Shown piece after piece: positions 42,352 through 52,187 of a stretch of DNA of 64,000 nt. Made by a program: the position numbers and the translations under genes. The stretch comes from Nocardioides conyzicola (lineage in GTDB: Bacteria; Actinomycetota; Actinomycetes; Propionibacteriales; Nocardioidaceae), in the NCBI RefSeq assembly GCF_039543825.1, contig NZ_BAABKM010000001.1, positions 62,001 through 126,000 on the forward strand, written 5' to 3'. The notes under the pieces were generated by a model that did not search any database, was not told the DNA's origin, and saw only the letters and a list, made by a program, of their open reading frames with translations. Numbering within the stretch: the stretch's first letter is position 1; every line of letters starts with the position of its first letter.

Positions 42352-42924
42352 ATGACACCACGTCTCGCGCTCGTCACCCTCGTCCTCGCGGCCCTGGTCG
42401 CCCTGCCGGCGGCCGCGTCCGCGGAGACCGACCCGGTCGGCGTCTGGCCGCTGGCACCGGAGCCCGAGGTGGTGCACGGCTTCGACCCGCCCGACGACCC
42501 GTGGGGCGCCGGCCACCGCGGCGTCGACCTGCTCGGCACCGTCGGGCAGCCGGTCCGGGCGGCGCTGCCCGGCCGGGTGTCGTGGGTGGGCGTGCTGGCG
42601 GGGCGCGGTGTGGTGGTGGTCGACCACGGCGGGACGCGGACGACGTACGAGCCGGTCGACGCCACGGTGTCGCTGGGCTCGACCGTGGGTGCGGGCGACC
42701 GGATCGGGATCCTCGAGCTGGCCGGCACCCACTGCCTCCTGCGCGCCTGCCTGCACTGGGGGTGGCTCGAGGGCGAGACCTACCTCGACCCGCTCCGTCT
42801 CGTGGGCGCCGGGCCGGTGCGCCTGCTGCCGCTGTGGGTCGACGCACCCGTGACGACCGGGCCGCCGGTCGCGCGGCCCGCCTATGCCGGCTGGCGGACG
42901 CCGCTGGAGCTGGTGCGGGGCTAG
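42352..42924 (+). CDS. Secreted M23-type peptidase-like protein
   Basis: A 190-residue exported protein with a signal peptide ([20 protein letters not shown]). It has the LytM/M23 fold: the zinc motif HxxxD in GHRGVDLLG near residue 64 and the later HxG in LHWGWLEG. It should act on peptidoglycan cross-bridges or guide an amidase. It is convergent with xerC, and the two genes share the palindromic CTAG at 42921-42924 as stop codons on both strands. Confidence 0.8.
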   Translation: MTPRLALVTLVLAALVALPAAASAETDPVGVWPLAPEPEVVHGFDPPDDPWGAGHRGVDLLGTVGQPVRAALPGRVSWVGVLAGRGVVVVDHGGTRTTYEPVDATVSLGSTVGAGDRIGILELAGTHCLLRACLHWGWLEGETYLDPLRLVGAGPVRLLPLWVDAPVTTGPPVARPAYAGWRTPLELVRG

Positions 42925-43880
42925 GCCCGTGGGTGGGCCTGCTGGTAGGCCCGACGCAGCCGGTCCGTGGTGACGTGCGTGTAGAGCTGGGTCGTGGCCA
43001 GGGACGCGTGACCGAGCAGCTCCTGGACCGAGCGCAGGTCGGCGCCGCCCTCGAGCAGGTGGGTGGCGGCGGTGTGGCGCAGCCCGTGCGGGCCGATGTC
43101 CGGCGCACCGGGGACCTCGGCGATGCGGCGGTGCACCATCGTCCGGACCGCCCGCTGGTCGATCCGCTTGCCCCGGGTGCCGAGAAAGAGGGCCGCACCC
43201 GAGCCCTCGACCGCGAGCGGTGGACGGCCGTGTCGCACCCAGAAGTCGACCGCGCGGGCGGCCGGCCGGCCGAACGGCACGGTCCGCTCCTTGCGGCCCT
43301 TGCCGAAGACCCGGATGACGTTGCGCTCACGGTCCACGTCGTCGACATCGAGGCCGACCAGCTCGCCGACCCGGATGCCGGTCGCGTAGAGCAGCTCCAG
43401 CATCGCGATGTCCCGGAGTCCGGTCGGGCTGCCGTCGTCGGCGTGCTCGGTCGCCGCCCGGATCAGGTCGGCCGCCTCGTCCGCGCGCAGCACCGGCGGC
43501 AGGGACTTGTGCGCCTTGGGCGAGCCGAGGCTCGCCCCGACGTCGGTCGGGATCCGGCCGGTGCGGGTCAGCCAGGCGGTGAACACCCGCGCCGCGGTCG
43601 CCCGCCGGGCGATGGTGGTGCGGGAACGCCCCATGGTCTGCTGCTTCGCGAGCCAGCTGCGCAGCGTGCGCAGGTCCAGCTGGGTGACGTCGGTGTCGCC
43701 CAGCCGGGCGGCGTGGTCGAGCAGGCCCGCCACGTCGGCCAGGTAGGCCCGCACCGTGTGCGGCGTGAGGTCGCGCTCGATCGCGAGGTGGCGGTCGTAG
43801 GCCGCCAGCACGCCCGCCATCGCCTCCGGCAGCGCGTCGGTCGCCCCGGACTCGTCGACCTCCTCGGCCTGCTCCGTCAC
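42921..43880 (-). CDS. xerC: Tyrosine recombinase XerC
   Basis: A 319-residue tyrosine recombinase. The N-terminal SAM-like core-binding region ([20 protein letters not shown]) is followed by the catalytic domain: Arg in ATGIRVGEL, Lys in [22 protein letters not shown] and [15 protein letters not shown] with the nucleophile Tyr. It resolves chromosome dimers at dif with XerD. It is the usual neighbour of dprA in this cluster. Confidence 0.92.
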   Translation of the reverse strand: MTEQAEEVDESGATDALPEAMAGVLAAYDRHLAIERDLTPHTVRAYLADVAGLLDHAARLGDTDVTQLDLRTLRSWLAKQQTMGRSRTTIARRATAARVFTAWLTRTGRIPTDVGASLGSPKAHKSLPPVLRADEAADLIRAATEHADDGSPTGLRDIAMLELLYATGIRVGELVGLDVDDVDRERNVIRVFGKGRKERTVPFGRPAARAVDFWVRHGRPPLAVEGSGAALFLGTRGKRIDQRAVRTMVHRRIAEVPGAPDIGPHGLRHTAATHLLEGGADLRSVQELLGHASLATTQLYTHVTTDRLRRAYQQAHPRA

Positions 43881-43908
43881 GCCTCCACTCTAGGAACCAC
43901 CACCCGCC

Positions 43909-45024
43909 TCAGTCATGAGCGAGCGCGGCGAGCCGCCAGCCGTCCACACCTCCTTCCACCATCCCCCGGACCTCGAGCTCCAGCAGTGCCGTGTGCGTGG
44001 CGTCGGCGCCGAGCCCGATGACGCGGGCGATCGAGGCCGAGGTGGCGCCGCGGGCGACCGGCACCGCGTCGAGCACGAGCCGCTGCCTGTCCGTCAGTGC
44101 GTCGCGCGGCCGGTCCCGGCCGCGAGGCCGCTCGAGCAGGTGCTCGCCGGCTGCGCCGAGCACCTCCAGGACCTCGGGGCCGGAGGTGACCAGGCTCGCG
44201 GCGCCCGTCCGGATCAGCTGGTGCACGCCGGCCGAGGGCGCGCTCGTGACCGGACCCGGGACCCCCATCAGGTGCCGGTTGAGCCGTGCCGCCCAGTTGG
44301 CGGTGTTGAGCGCACCGCTGCGCACCGCCGCCTCGACCACGACGGTCCCGCCCGTGAGCGCCGCGATCAGCCGGTTGCGCGTCAGGAACCGCACCCGCAT
44401 CGCAGCGCCGCCCGGCACCGTCTCGGACACCACCGCGCCCTCGGCCGCGATGTGGGCGAGCAGGTCGGCGTGGCGTGGCGGGTAGACGCTGTCGGCCCCG
44501 CAGGCGAGCACCGCGACGGTCGGGGCACCGACCGAGACCGCGCCGCGGTGGGCGGCCTGGTCGATCCCGTAGGCCGCGCCGGAGACCACCACGCGACCGG
44601 CCTCCGCGACGTCCGCGGCGATCTCGCGCGCGAGGTCGGTGCCGTAGGTCGTGGCGGCCCGGGACCCGACGATCGCGACGGACCCGGCCAGCGCGTCGAG
44701 ACGAAGCGGTCCGCGCACCCACAGGCCGAGCGGGACACCGCCGCGCTCCTGCACCGGACCCGCGTGTGCGAGGTCGTCGAGGCCAGCCGGCCACTCCGCG
44801 TCGCCGGGCACGACGAACCGGAGACCCGCGCGGGTCGCGCTCTCGAGATCGCGCTGGGCGTCGACCTCCGCCTGCAGCACGCGGGACCTGGTCTCCGGCT
44901 CGTCCCGCAGCGAGTCCAGGACGGTGAGCGCCCCGACCTCGGTCACCGCGCCCAGCATCGAGAGCCGGCCAGGCTCCACGATCCGGCCGAGGGTGATGCG
45001 GGCCAGCCGGTCGCTGTCGGTCAC
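43909..45024 (-). CDS. dprA: DNA-processing protein DprA
   Basis: A 371-residue protein with the Rossmann-like DprA domain (SVAIVGSRAATTYGTDLARE, VSGAAYGIDQAAHRGA, and TSAPSAGVHQLI) and a C-terminal winged-helix (SIARVIGLGADATHTALLEL). In competent bacteria it loads RecA on incoming single strands; in actinobacteria its role is unclear. The GTG start forms a GTGA overlap with the comM stop. Confidence 0.88.
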   Translation of the reverse strand: MTDSDRLARITLGRIVEPGRLSMLGAVTEVGALTVLDSLRDEPETRSRVLQAEVDAQRDLESATRAGLRFVVPGDAEWPAGLDDLAHAGPVQERGGVPLGLWVRGPLRLDALAGSVAIVGSRAATTYGTDLAREIAADVAEAGRVVVSGAAYGIDQAAHRGAVSVGAPTVAVLACGADSVYPPRHADLLAHIAAEGAVVSETVPGGAAMRVRFLTRNRLIAALTGGTVVVEAAVRSGALNTANWAARLNRHLMGVPGPVTSAPSAGVHQLIRTGAASLVTSGPEVLEVLGAAGEHLLERPRGRDRPRDALTDRQRLVLDAVPVARGATSASIARVIGLGADATHTALLELEVRGMVEGGVDGWRLAALAHD

Positions 45025-46607
45025 GACGCCCGCTCCAGCATCTTCACCAGCAGCGCGTCGCCGGTGCGCAGGCGCAGCGCGGTCTCCACCTCGGCGACCC
45101 CCGGCGCCGGTAGTCGGCGCAGGTCGGCGACCGTCCAGGCCACCCGGTGCACCCGGGTCGCCCCGCGTCGCGAGATGACGCCGCTGTAGACCTGCTCGTC
45201 GATGAGCTGCTGACCTGGGGGTGGCAGCGGCCATCGGTCCCGGAGTGCCGGACCGGGTGCGTGCGCGTTGAGGCGCCAGCTCTCCCGCGCGAAACGGTCG
45301 GCCTGGCGCAGCCGAGCATCCTCGACGCGGGCACGGATGGCAGCCGACGACTCCGGCAGCGCGAGCGGGTCCGGCCGGTCGGTGCGTCGGAGGGCGCGCA
45401 GGTTGCGCGTGATGTCGACCCGGTCGGCCACCGGCCCGGTGACCCGGAGCTGGTAGTCCCGGACCGCTCGGGGAGCGCACTGGCACCGGCTGGTGCGCTG
45501 GTCCTTGGTCCAGTCGCCGCAGGGGCACGGGTTGCACGCGAGCACGACCATGCCGCGGGCGGGCAGCGTCACCGACTCCTCCTGGCGGGCGATGGTGACG
45601 TCGCCGCTCTCGAGCGGCTGCCGAAGCGCCTCGATCACGTCGGACCTGAAGAGCGGGAACTCGTCGAGGAAGAGCACTCCGGCGTGGGCGCGACTCACCT
45701 CGCCCGGCCGGACGGCACCGCTGCCGCCGCCGATGATGCTGGCCTTGCTGGCGTCGTGGTGCGGCGCGGAGAACGGCGGCCGGACCAGCATCCCGCTGCT
45801 GGGATCGAGGACGCCGGCGAGCGAGTGGACCGCGGTGAGCTCCAACGACTCCGACCGGGTCAGGTCGGGCAGGAGCCCCGGGATCCGCTCGGCGACGCTC
45901 GTCTTGCCCGATCCCTTGGGACCCGACAGCAGCAGGTGGTGCCCGCCGGCCGCCGCGACCTCGACCGCGAAGCGAACGTCCTCCATGCCGAGCAGGTCGG
46001 ACATGTCGGTCTCCTCGAGCCGGTCCTCCCCCTGCCAGCTGAGCAGCCGCGCACCCGACATCGGCGCGACCGGCGGCGCCTCGGGCACCTCCTCGCCGCG
46101 GAGCTCCGCGACCACCTGGGCCAGCGACCGCATCCCGAAGACCTCCATGTCCGGGACCATCGCGGCCTCGCGCGCCTGCGGCTCCGGCACGAAGACCCGG
46201 CGCACGCCGCGCTCCGACGCCGCCAGCACCATCGGGAGGGCACCGGCGACCGCGCGCAGGTTGCCGTCGAGGGTGAGCTCGCCGACGAACGCCGTCGCTT
46301 CGAGGGCGTCCGTCGGGACGGCGCCGTCGGCGGCGAGCACGGACACGGCGACCGCCAGGTCGAAGTGGGTCCCGCGCTTCAGCAGGTCGGCCGGGGAGAG
46401 CAGGACCGTGATCCGCTTGGTGGCCGGCCAGGTCAGCCCGCTGTTGACGATGGCCATCCGGCACCGGTCGGGCGCCTCGTGGAGCATGGAGTCGGGTCGG
46501 CCCACCAGGGTCAGGCCGGCCTGGCCCGGCGACACGTCGGACTGCACGTCGACGAGATGACCGACGGCGCCGTTGAGGGAGACCGCGTGCGTCGTCGCGA
46601 CCGGCAT
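45021..46607 (-). CDS. comM: YifB/ComM-family Mg-chelatase-like AAA+ ATPase
   Basis: A 528-residue protein: N-terminal LonC-like domain, then AAA+ with Walker A SGPKGSGKTS, Walker B VLFLDEFP, and a Cys-rich insert (CNPCPCGDWTK, CQCAP) near residue 380. ComM is a helicase that extends branch migration in natural transformation. Translation is coupled to the YraN stop by a one-base TGATG overlap. Part of the yraN-comM-dprA-xerC group. Confidence 0.88.
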   Translation of the reverse strand: MPVATTHAVSLNGAVGHLVDVQSDVSPGQAGLTLVGRPDSMLHEAPDRCRMAIVNSGLTWPATKRITVLLSPADLLKRGTHFDLAVAVSVLAADGAVPTDALEATAFVGELTLDGNLRAVAGALPMVLAASERGVRRVFVPEPQAREAAMVPDMEVFGMRSLAQVVAELRGEEVPEAPPVAPMSGARLLSWQGEDRLEETDMSDLLGMEDVRFAVEVAAAGGHHLLLSGPKGSGKTSVAERIPGLLPDLTRSESLELTAVHSLAGVLDPSSGMLVRPPFSAPHHDASKASIIGGGSGAVRPGEVSRAHAGVLFLDEFPLFRSDVIEALRQPLESGDVTIARQEESVTLPARGMVVLACNPCPCGDWTKDQRTSRCQCAPRAVRDYQLRVTGPVADRVDITRNLRALRRTDRPDPLALPESSAAIRARVEDARLRQADRFARESWRLNAHAPGPALRDRWPLPPPGQQLIDEQVYSGVISRRGATRVHRVAWTVADLRRLPAPGVAEVETALRLRTGDALLVKMLERAS

Positions 46608-46975
46608 CAGCCGATCCCCCGCACGTGCTCGATCAGGGACGGTCCGCGGCGCGGGCGCAGCACCGCGACGAGGTCGACCCGGACGTCGGGCACGCTCAGC
46701 CCGTGAGCCACCTGCCAGGCGACGCCGAGGCGGCGCAGCCGGTCGAGCTTGTCGGCACCGACCGCCTCGTGGGGGGTGCCGTGGTCGACGCTGGTGCGCG
46801 TCTTGACCTCGCACACGACGAGCACGTCACCGTCGCGCAGCACCAGGTCGATCTCGCCGACGGCGCAGCGCCAGTTGCGGTCGAGCACCACCATGCCCGC
46901 CGCCTGGAGCAGCTCCGCAGCTCGCCGCTCGCCGTACGCACCCAGGGCCTGCTTCACCGTTGCCGAACTCGTCAT
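46607..46975 (-). CDS. YraN/UPF0102 family nuclease-fold protein
   Basis: A 122-residue member of UPF0102. LGAYGERRAAELLQAAGMVV opens the fold; VGEIDLVLRDGDVLVVCEVK carries the Glu-Asp-Glu-Lys set of a PD-(D/E)XK nuclease-like core. The family sits beside dprA and comM in many bacteria and its role is unproven, probably in DNA processing. Confidence 0.85.
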   Translation of the reverse strand: MTSSATVKQALGAYGERRAAELLQAAGMVVLDRNWRCAVGEIDLVLRDGDVLVVCEVKTRTSVDHGTPHEAVGADKLDRLRRLGVAWQVAHGLSVPDVRVDLVAVLRPRRGPSLIEHVRGIG

Positions 46976-47100
46976 CCCGAGACCTCCTGACCACCACCCT
47001 CGCGGTCGGCGGGGACGCTCAGGAGGGCACGGGGGCGTGCCTGTGGATCACGGGGTCTGGAGCGCGCCTGTGGACGAAAAGCGGTCCGTTGGCCCCCAGA

Positions 47101-47409
47101 TCAGGTCTTGGGGAGGTCGATCTCCGTCGGGCTGAGCTCCTCGACGTTGACGTCCTTGAAGGTCAGCACCTTCACGTTCTTGGCGAACCGGGCGGGGCGG
47201 TACATGTCCCACACCCATGCGTCGCTCATCGAGACCTCGAAGAACACGTCGCCGGCCTCGGTGCGCGCCTTCACGTCCACCTGGTTGCACAGGTAGAACC
47301 GACGGTCGGTCTCCACGACGTACTTGAAGATGCCGACGACGTCGCGGTACTCGCGGTAGAGCGTCAGCTCCATCTCGGTCTCGTACTTCTCGAGGTCCTC
47401 GGCGCTCAC
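47101..47409 (-). CDS. DUF2469 family protein
   Basis: A 102-residue actinobacterial protein of unknown function (SAEDLEKYETEMELTLYREY, with VFFEVSMSDAWVWDMYRP in the middle). It starts with GTG in a GTGA overlap with the RNase HII stop. It is conserved next to rnhB and yraN in many actinobacteria. Confidence 0.85.
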   Translation of the reverse strand: MSAEDLEKYETEMELTLYREYRDVVGIFKYVVETDRRFYLCNQVDVKARTEAGDVFFEVSMSDAWVWDMYRPARFAKNVKVLTFKDVNVEELSPTEIDLPKT

Positions 47410-48101
47410 GAGGCCGACTCTATCTCCGCGGCCTCGGGCGCCAAGGGCTCCAGGCCCGCGGCACGCCGGACGTTCACGAACCGCATCCGGTGCACCGGCG
47501 ACGGCCCGTGCTCGATCAGCGCCGCGGTGTGGACGTCGGTGATGTAGCCCTTGTGGGTCTTGAAGTCGTACGCAGGCCAGTCGGCGTCCAGGTCGGTCAT
47601 GATCCGGTCGCGGGTGACCTTCGCGATCACCGACGCCGCGGAGATGCAGGCCGCCACGCGGTCGCCCTTCCACACGGCCAGCCCGGGCACGCCGAGCCCG
47701 TCGACCGGGAACCCGTCGGTGAGCACGTACGCCGGCGGCAGGTCCAGCAGTGCGACGGCTCGGCGCAGCGCCTCGATGTTGGCCACGTGCATGCCGAGCC
47801 GGTCGCACTCCTCGTGCGAGATCGCGACCACCGACCAGGCGACGGCGCGCTGGACGATGTGGGCGTAGCAGCGCTCCCGGGCCTTCTCGGTGAGCAGCTT
47901 GGAGTCGGCCAGGCCCGGGATGATTCCGGCCTTGCCGGCCGGCAGGATCGCCGCACCCGCCACCAGCGGGCCGGCGCACGCGCCGCGGCCGGCCTCGTCG
48001 ACGCCGGCGATCGGCTCGATCCCGTGCCGCCGCAGGGCGCGCTCGTAGCCGTAGAGCCCGGCGTCCTTGCGGACCGTGGCTCCCCGTGGCAGCGCGCTCA
48101 C
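47406..48101 (-). CDS. rnhB: Ribonuclease HII
   Basis: A 231-residue type 2 RNase H that removes RNA from RNA:DNA hybrids and single ribonucleotides. The DEAGRG catalytic motif is in GVDEAGRGACAGPLVAG; DSKLLTEKAR and SVIAKVTRDRIM are the later landmarks. GTG start. It lies 9 bases after lepB, which is the usual order. Confidence 0.93.
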   Translation of the reverse strand: MSALPRGATVRKDAGLYGYERALRRHGIEPIAGVDEAGRGACAGPLVAGAAILPAGKAGIIPGLADSKLLTEKARERCYAHIVQRAVAWSVVAISHEECDRLGMHVANIEALRRAVALLDLPPAYVLTDGFPVDGLGVPGLAVWKGDRVAACISAASVIAKVTRDRIMTDLDADWPAYDFKTHKGYITDVHTAALIEHGPSPVHRMRFVNVRRAAGLEPLAPEAAEIESAS

Positions 48102-48110
48102 GACCAGGAC

Positions 48111-48995
48111 CTACTTGGCGTCGGGGACGTCCGCGAAGGTGTCGGGACGGTGGATGGTCTTGAACCGGTCGCTCGGCCAGAGCAGCACGAACACCTTGCC
48201 GACGACGTCGTCCACGTCGACGTACGGGTTCTTGGTGCAGTCCGTCGCCTTGGGCTGGCACATGTGGTACGACGAGTCCGCCGAGTTGTTGCGGTTGTCG
48301 CCCATCACGAAGATCTGGCCCTTCGGGACGGGACCGACCTCCCAGTCCTGGTTGCAGTCGGTGACCATCGGGCCGTAGCAGGTCGCGCCGCCGAGGCGGG
48401 CGTACCCCTTCTCGTTCAGCGCCTTGCCGTTGACGGTCAGGCGGCCCTTGTCGTCGCAGCACTTGATCACGTCGCCCTCGACGCCGATCACCCGCTTCAC
48501 CAGGTGCCCGCCGGTCGGGTAGAGCCCGATCTTGGAGAGCACCTTGGCGACGGGGCTGGTCGGGCCGGCGGCCTCCTCGCCGTCGAGCCAGCCGCCCGGG
48601 TCCTTGAAGACCACGATGTCGCCGCGCTCGGGTCCGTCGAACCAGTACGAGGGCTTCTCGACCAGGATCCGGTCGTTCTTGACCAGGCCGGGCTCCATCG
48701 ACTCCGACGGGATGTAGAACGCCTGGACGAAGAGCGCCTTGATCACGATGGCGAGCACCAGGGCGATGCCGAGGAGGAGGATCGTCTCCTGCCAGACCGG
48801 CAGGTGCTTCTTCTCCTTCTTGACCGGCTTGTCGGGCTTGCCGGGATCCGGCGCCGGAGCGTCCGTCGTGGGTTCGGTGGTGCTCATGGGTGAAGGACCA
48901 GCCTCGCCGGTGTCGTCGGGGTCGGGAACGTGAGAAGACCGCGACCCCTGCTCGTCCGGATCGACGGGCTGCGGGTCGCGGTCTTCAGGAGTCAC
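48111..48995 (-). CDS. lepB: Type I signal peptidase
   Basis: A 294-residue membrane-anchored leader peptidase. One membrane segment (TILLLGIALVLAIVIKALFV) is followed by the catalytic Ser in IPSESMEPGLV and Lys in GGHLVKRVIGVEGD; GDNRNNSADS is the box E. Four Cys (KCCDDK, CYGPMVTDC) are unusual. The first about 80 residues are acidic and Pro-rich. GTG 48995 is chosen because TACGCT lies six bases before it, a leaderless promoter pattern; ATG 48887 is a shorter alternative. Confidence 0.9.
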   Translation of the reverse strand: MTPEDRDPQPVDPDEQGSRSSHVPDPDDTGEAGPSPMSTTEPTTDAPAPDPGKPDKPVKKEKKHLPVWQETILLLGIALVLAIVIKALFVQAFYIPSESMEPGLVKNDRILVEKPSYWFDGPERGDIVVFKDPGGWLDGEEAAGPTSPVAKVLSKIGLYPTGGHLVKRVIGVEGDVIKCCDDKGRLTVNGKALNEKGYARLGGATCYGPMVTDCNQDWEVGPVPKGQIFVMGDNRNNSADSSYHMCQPKATDCTKNPYVDVDDVVGKVFVLLWPSDRFKTIHRPDTFADVPDAK

Positions 48996-49023
48996 GCGGA
49001 GAGCGTAACGAGCGAGCCTGAGC

Positions 49024-49374
49024 TCAGAGCTCGCGGCGCTCCTTGATCTTCGCCTTCTTGCCGCGGAGGTTGCGCAGGTAGTAGAGCTTCGCGCGGCGGA
49101 CGTCACCGCGGGTGACGATCTCGATCTGCTCGAAGATCGGGGAGTTGAGCGGGAAGGTGCGCTCGACACCGACGCCGAAGGAGACCTTGCGGACGGTGAA
49201 GGTGCGGCCGACGCCGGCACCGTGGATGCGGATGACGACACCCTGGAAGACCTGGATGCGGGACCGGTTGCCCTCGACGACCTTCACGTGCACCTTGACG
49301 GTGTCGCCGGCGCGGAAGGCGGGGAGGTCGGTGCGCTTGATCGAGTTGCCGAGATCGGCGATGACGTTCGTCAT
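49024..49374 (-). CDS. rplS: 50S ribosomal protein L19
   Basis: A 116-residue L19 with the standard core ([40 protein letters not shown]) and the terminal [18 protein letters not shown]. It lies downstream of trmD across a 211-bp gap with inverted repeats, and 28 bases upstream of lepB. Confidence 0.95.
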   Translation of the reverse strand: MTNVIADLGNSIKRTDLPAFRAGDTVKVHVKVVEGNRSRIQVFQGVVIRIHGAGVGRTFTVRKVSFGVGVERTFPLNSPIFEQIEIVTRGDVRRAKLYYLRNLRGKKAKIKERREL

Positions 49375-49585
49375 GGTGTTCTCTCCTCGCGAGTGTCACA
49401 GGTCAGCCGCGGTACGGGGATGTGGTGCAGTGGCGGGTCCAACGATGCCGGTCGGCGGCGCCGGACTCCCCCTGTGACAGGAGCCGGAGCGGATCCCCCT
49501 CGGAGAGCTCCTCGGGGCGATCCCTGTTTGACCAATAGGACCAAGGAGCAAGTCTGCCACAGCGGTCCGCGGGCCTGCTAATCCG

Positions 49586-50761
49586 TCAGCCGCGGCGGAT
49601 CGGCTTCTGCAGGACCACCGCGCCCGGCTCGTCGTACGCCCCCATCACGCGGTAGCCGGCCTTCTTGTACATCCGCAGGTTGCGCTCGCTCCTGGCCCCG
49701 GTGAAGAGCCAGTACGACGTCGCGCCGGCGGGTGCCAGGGCCTCCATCCGACCCAGCAGCTCACGGCCCAGGCCGCGCCCCTCGAGGTCCGGGGCGACCA
49801 TCAGGCGGCCGATGTCCCAGACGTCCTCGTGCCGGATGCCGCGGACCGCGCCCACCAGGCGCCCGGCGGAGCGGACGACCAGCACGGTGTGGGTCCCGAT
49901 CCACGAGCGGACGTCGTCGAGCGACTCGTGCAGGGCGGCGACGTGGACGCCGGGGTTCTCGTGCTGGACCTGCACCCAGCAGGCGAGCTGCAGCACGTGG
50001 AGCTCCGCGGCGTCGGCGAGCAGGGCCGGCCGGATCTCCAGGTCGTCGAACAGCGAGGGTGCGGACACCAGGTCGGGTCGTCGCTCCGCCGTACGCCGGA
50101 CCGCCTGGTCGCGCCGCCAGGCGGCGATCGCGGCGTGGTCGCCCGACAGCAGCACCGGCGGCACCTCGAGCCCGCGCCACGACGACGGCTTGGTGAAGAC
50201 GGGGTACTCGAGCAACCCGTCCTCGTGGGACTCCTCGACCAGCGACGAGGCGTTGCCCATGAACCCCGGCACCAGGCGGACGACCGCCTCGGTGATCGCC
50301 AGCGCGGCCACCTCACCACCGTTGAGCACGTAGTCGCCGAGCGAGATCTCGCGGACCTCCGCCCGCGTCGCGACCTCGTCGATCACCCGCTGGTCGATGC
50401 CCTCGTAGCGGCCGCACGCGAAGACGATCCGCTCCTTGCCCGCCAGCTCACGGGCGACGGCCTGGGTGAACGGCTGCCCCGACGGGGTCGTGAAGACGAC
50501 GGTCGGCCGGTCGTCGCCCTCGTGGTCGAGGAGGGCGTCGAACGCCTCCCCCCACGGCTCCGGCTTCATCACCATGCCGGCGCCGCCGCCGTACGGCGTG
50601 TCGTCGACGGTGTGGTGGCGGTCGTGCGCCCACTGCCGCAGGTCGTGCACGCGGATGTCGATCAGCCCCTTGTCCCGCGCCTTGCCCGCGAGCGAGAGCT
50701 CGAGCGGGGCGAGGTAGTCCGGGAAGATCGTGACGACGTCGATCCGCAGGCCGGTCGACAC
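49586..50761 (-). CDS. trmD: tRNA (guanine37-N1)-methyltransferase TrmD fused to a GNAT acetyltransferase domain
   Basis: A 391-residue fusion. Residues 1-230 are Trm[21 protein letters not shown] opens it, [17 protein letters not shown] and [16 protein letters not shown] follow, and the trefoil-knot SAM site is [17 protein letters not shown], with [15 protein letters not shown] near the end. Residues about 240-385 are a GNAT acetyltransferase (acetyl-CoA loop [13 protein letters not shown] near 327-339). TrmD alone makes m1G37 in tRNA; the substrate of the acetyltransferase is unknown. Both parts are in one frame with no stop, and the gene starts 2 bases after rimM. A GTG start is used. Confidence 0.9.
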   Translation of the reverse strand: MSTGLRIDVVTIFPDYLAPLELSLAGKARDKGLIDIRVHDLRQWAHDRHHTVDDTPYGGGAGMVMKPEPWGEAFDALLDHEGDDRPTVVFTTPSGQPFTQAVARELAGKERIVFACGRYEGIDQRVIDEVATRAEVREISLGDYVLNGGEVAALAITEAVVRLVPGFMGNASSLVEESHEDGLLEYPVFTKPSSWRGLEVPPVLLSGDHAAIAAWRRDQAVRRTAERRPDLVSAPSLFDDLEIRPALLADAAELHVLQLACWVQVQHENPGVHVAALHESLDDVRSWIGTHTVLVVRSAGRLVGAVRGIRHEDVWDIGRLMVAPDLEGRGLGRELLGRMEALAPAGATSYWLFTGARSERNLRMYKKAGYRVMGAYDEPGAVVLQKPIRRG

Positions 50762-50763
50762 GG

Positions 50764-51309
50764 TCAGTCGTCCTCGAGCGGAGCGACCAGGCCGGGACGG
50801 TCGGCGACGACCACGCGGCCACCGGCGACGTCAACCTCGGGCACCAGTGCCTTCACGAACGGCACCAGCGTGTCGCGGCGGTCCGGCGTCCGGATCGCGA
50901 GCAGGTCCTGCGCGCCACCGTGGACCAGTCCGGTGACCTCGCCCAGCACCACGCCCTCCAGGTCGTACGCCGTGAGCCCGACCAGCTGGTGGTCGTAGAA
51001 CTCGTCCGGGTCCTCGGGTGACTCGTCGGCCGGGATCGAGGCGTGCAGCAGGAGGCCGCGCGCCGCCTCGGCGGCGGTGCGGTCCGGGACCTCCTCGAAG
51101 CGGACCAGCAGCACCGACGAGTGCCAGCGGGAGCTCGCGACAGTGACGGTCCGCAGGGTCGACGCGGATCCCGACGGTGCCTCGACGCCCAGCACGGAGC
51201 CGGGCGCGAACCGCCGGTCCGGCTCGTCGGTGCGGACGTTGATGGTCACGTCGCCGCGCAGGCCGTGTGCCTTGCCGATGCGGCCCACGACCACGTCGGT
51301 GCTGTCCAC
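50764..51309 (-). CDS. rimM: Ribosome maturation factor RimM
   Basis: A 181-residue RimM with the [20 protein letters not shown] start and the PRC-barrel ([20 protein letters not shown]). It assists maturation of the 30S head with S19. GTG 51309 has AGGGAG five bases before it; upstream in-frame codons lack this. It lies 2 bases before trmD. Confidence 0.93.
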   Translation of the reverse strand: MDSTDVVVGRIGKAHGLRGDVTINVRTDEPDRRFAPGSVLGVEAPSGSASTLRTVTVASSRWHSSVLLVRFEEVPDRTAAEAARGLLLHASIPADESPEDPDEFYDHQLVGLTAYDLEGVVLGEVTGLVHGGAQDLLAIRTPDRRDTLVPFVKALVPEVDVAGGRVVVADRPGLVAPLEDD

Positions 51310-51378
51310 GATCTCCCTCTCGAAATGCCGAACGGGTGTCGCCCCGGAGGGCGACACCCATTCAAGCGGTCCTAGGAC

Positions 51379-51621
51379 TCAGCGACGACGGTCCACGTCG
51401 ACGAAGTCGATCCGGGCCCCGCCGCGTCCCGCCAGGGCGGAGATCACAGTGCGGAACGCCGTCGCGGTGCGACCGGCTCGCCCGATGACCTTGCCCAGGT
51501 CATCGGGGTGCACGCGCACCTCGAGGATCGAGCCGCGACGCAGGTCCTTCTCACGCACGACCACGTCGTCGGGGTGTTCGACGACACCACGCACCAGGTG
51601 CTCGAGCGCCTCGGCGAGCAT
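51379..51621 (-). CDS. khpA: KH-domain RNA-binding protein (KhpA-like)
   Basis: An 80-residue single KH-domain protein with the RNA-binding loop GKVIGRAGRT and the strand VEVRV/ILEVRVHPDD around it. It acts with KhpB-type partners in RNA binding and cell-wall growth control in some Gram-positives. It follows rpsP by 5 bases in the usual order. Confidence 0.9.
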   Translation of the reverse strand: MLAEALEHLVRGVVEHPDDVVVREKDLRRGSILEVRVHPDDLGKVIGRAGRTATAFRTVISALAGRGGARIDFVDVDRRR

Positions 51622-51626
51622 GGCGG

Positions 51627-52187
51627 TCAGGACTCGGTCTTCTCGGCGTCGGCCTCGGCGACCTCAGGGGTCTCCTCGGCCGCAGCCGGAGCGGCCTCGG
51701 CGGCGGGCGCCTCGGCGGGGGTCTCCTCGGCGGCCGGGGTCTCCGCGGCGGGAGTCTCCTCCGCTGCCGGGGTCTCCTCGGCGGGCTTCTCCTCGGCCTT
51801 CTTCTTCGGGGCCTTCTTGGTCACCGCGTCACCCTTGGGTGCGCTGGCGGCGTCCTTGAGGGCCTCGTTGAAGAGGTCCACCTTGCTCGGCTTCTCGGCG
51901 GCGTGCTTCAGGGTGCCCTCGGTGCCGGACATGCCCTTGAAGGTCTGCCAGTCACCGGTGATGGTGAGGATCTTGGCGACGGCGTCGGACGGCTGTGCGC
52001 CGACACCGAGCCAGTACTGGACCCGGTCGGAGGTGACCGCGATGTACGACGGGTCCTCCTTGGGGTGGTACTTGCCGATCTCCTCGATGACCTTGCCGTC
52101 GCGCTTCTTGCGGGAGTCGACGACGACGATGCGGTACTGCGGGACCCGGACCTTGCCCAGGCGCTTCAAACGGATCTTGACGGCCAC
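51627..52187 (-). CDS. rpsP: 30S ribosomal protein S16 with a long acidic C-terminal tail
   Basis: A 186-residue S16. The core ([40 protein letters not shown]) ends near residue 80-110. The last about 70 residues are Ala/Glu/Pro-rich tandem-like units ([20 protein letters not shown]) with no known fold. Standard S16 is about 80-140 residues. First gene of rpsP-khpA-rimM-trmD-rplS. Confidence 0.94.
   Translation of the reverse strand: MAVKIRLKRLGKVRVPQYRIVVVDSRKKRDGKVIEEIGKYHPKEDPSYIAVTSDRVQYWLGVGAQPSDAVAKILTITGDWQTFKGMSGTEGTLKHAAEKPSKVDLFNEALKDAASAPKGDAVTKKAPKKKAEEKPAEETPAAEETPAAETPAAEETPAEAPAAEAAPAAAEETPEVAEADAEKTES

Noticed and set aside
47048-47100. A small gene in the gap after DUF2469
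   Set aside because: The gap after DUF2469 has no start codon with a ribosome binding site and no coding character.
49375-49585. A gene between trmD and rplS
   Set aside because: Only short inverted repeats (around 49492-49530) and no frame with a start signal were seen; it is probably the rplS promoter and leader.
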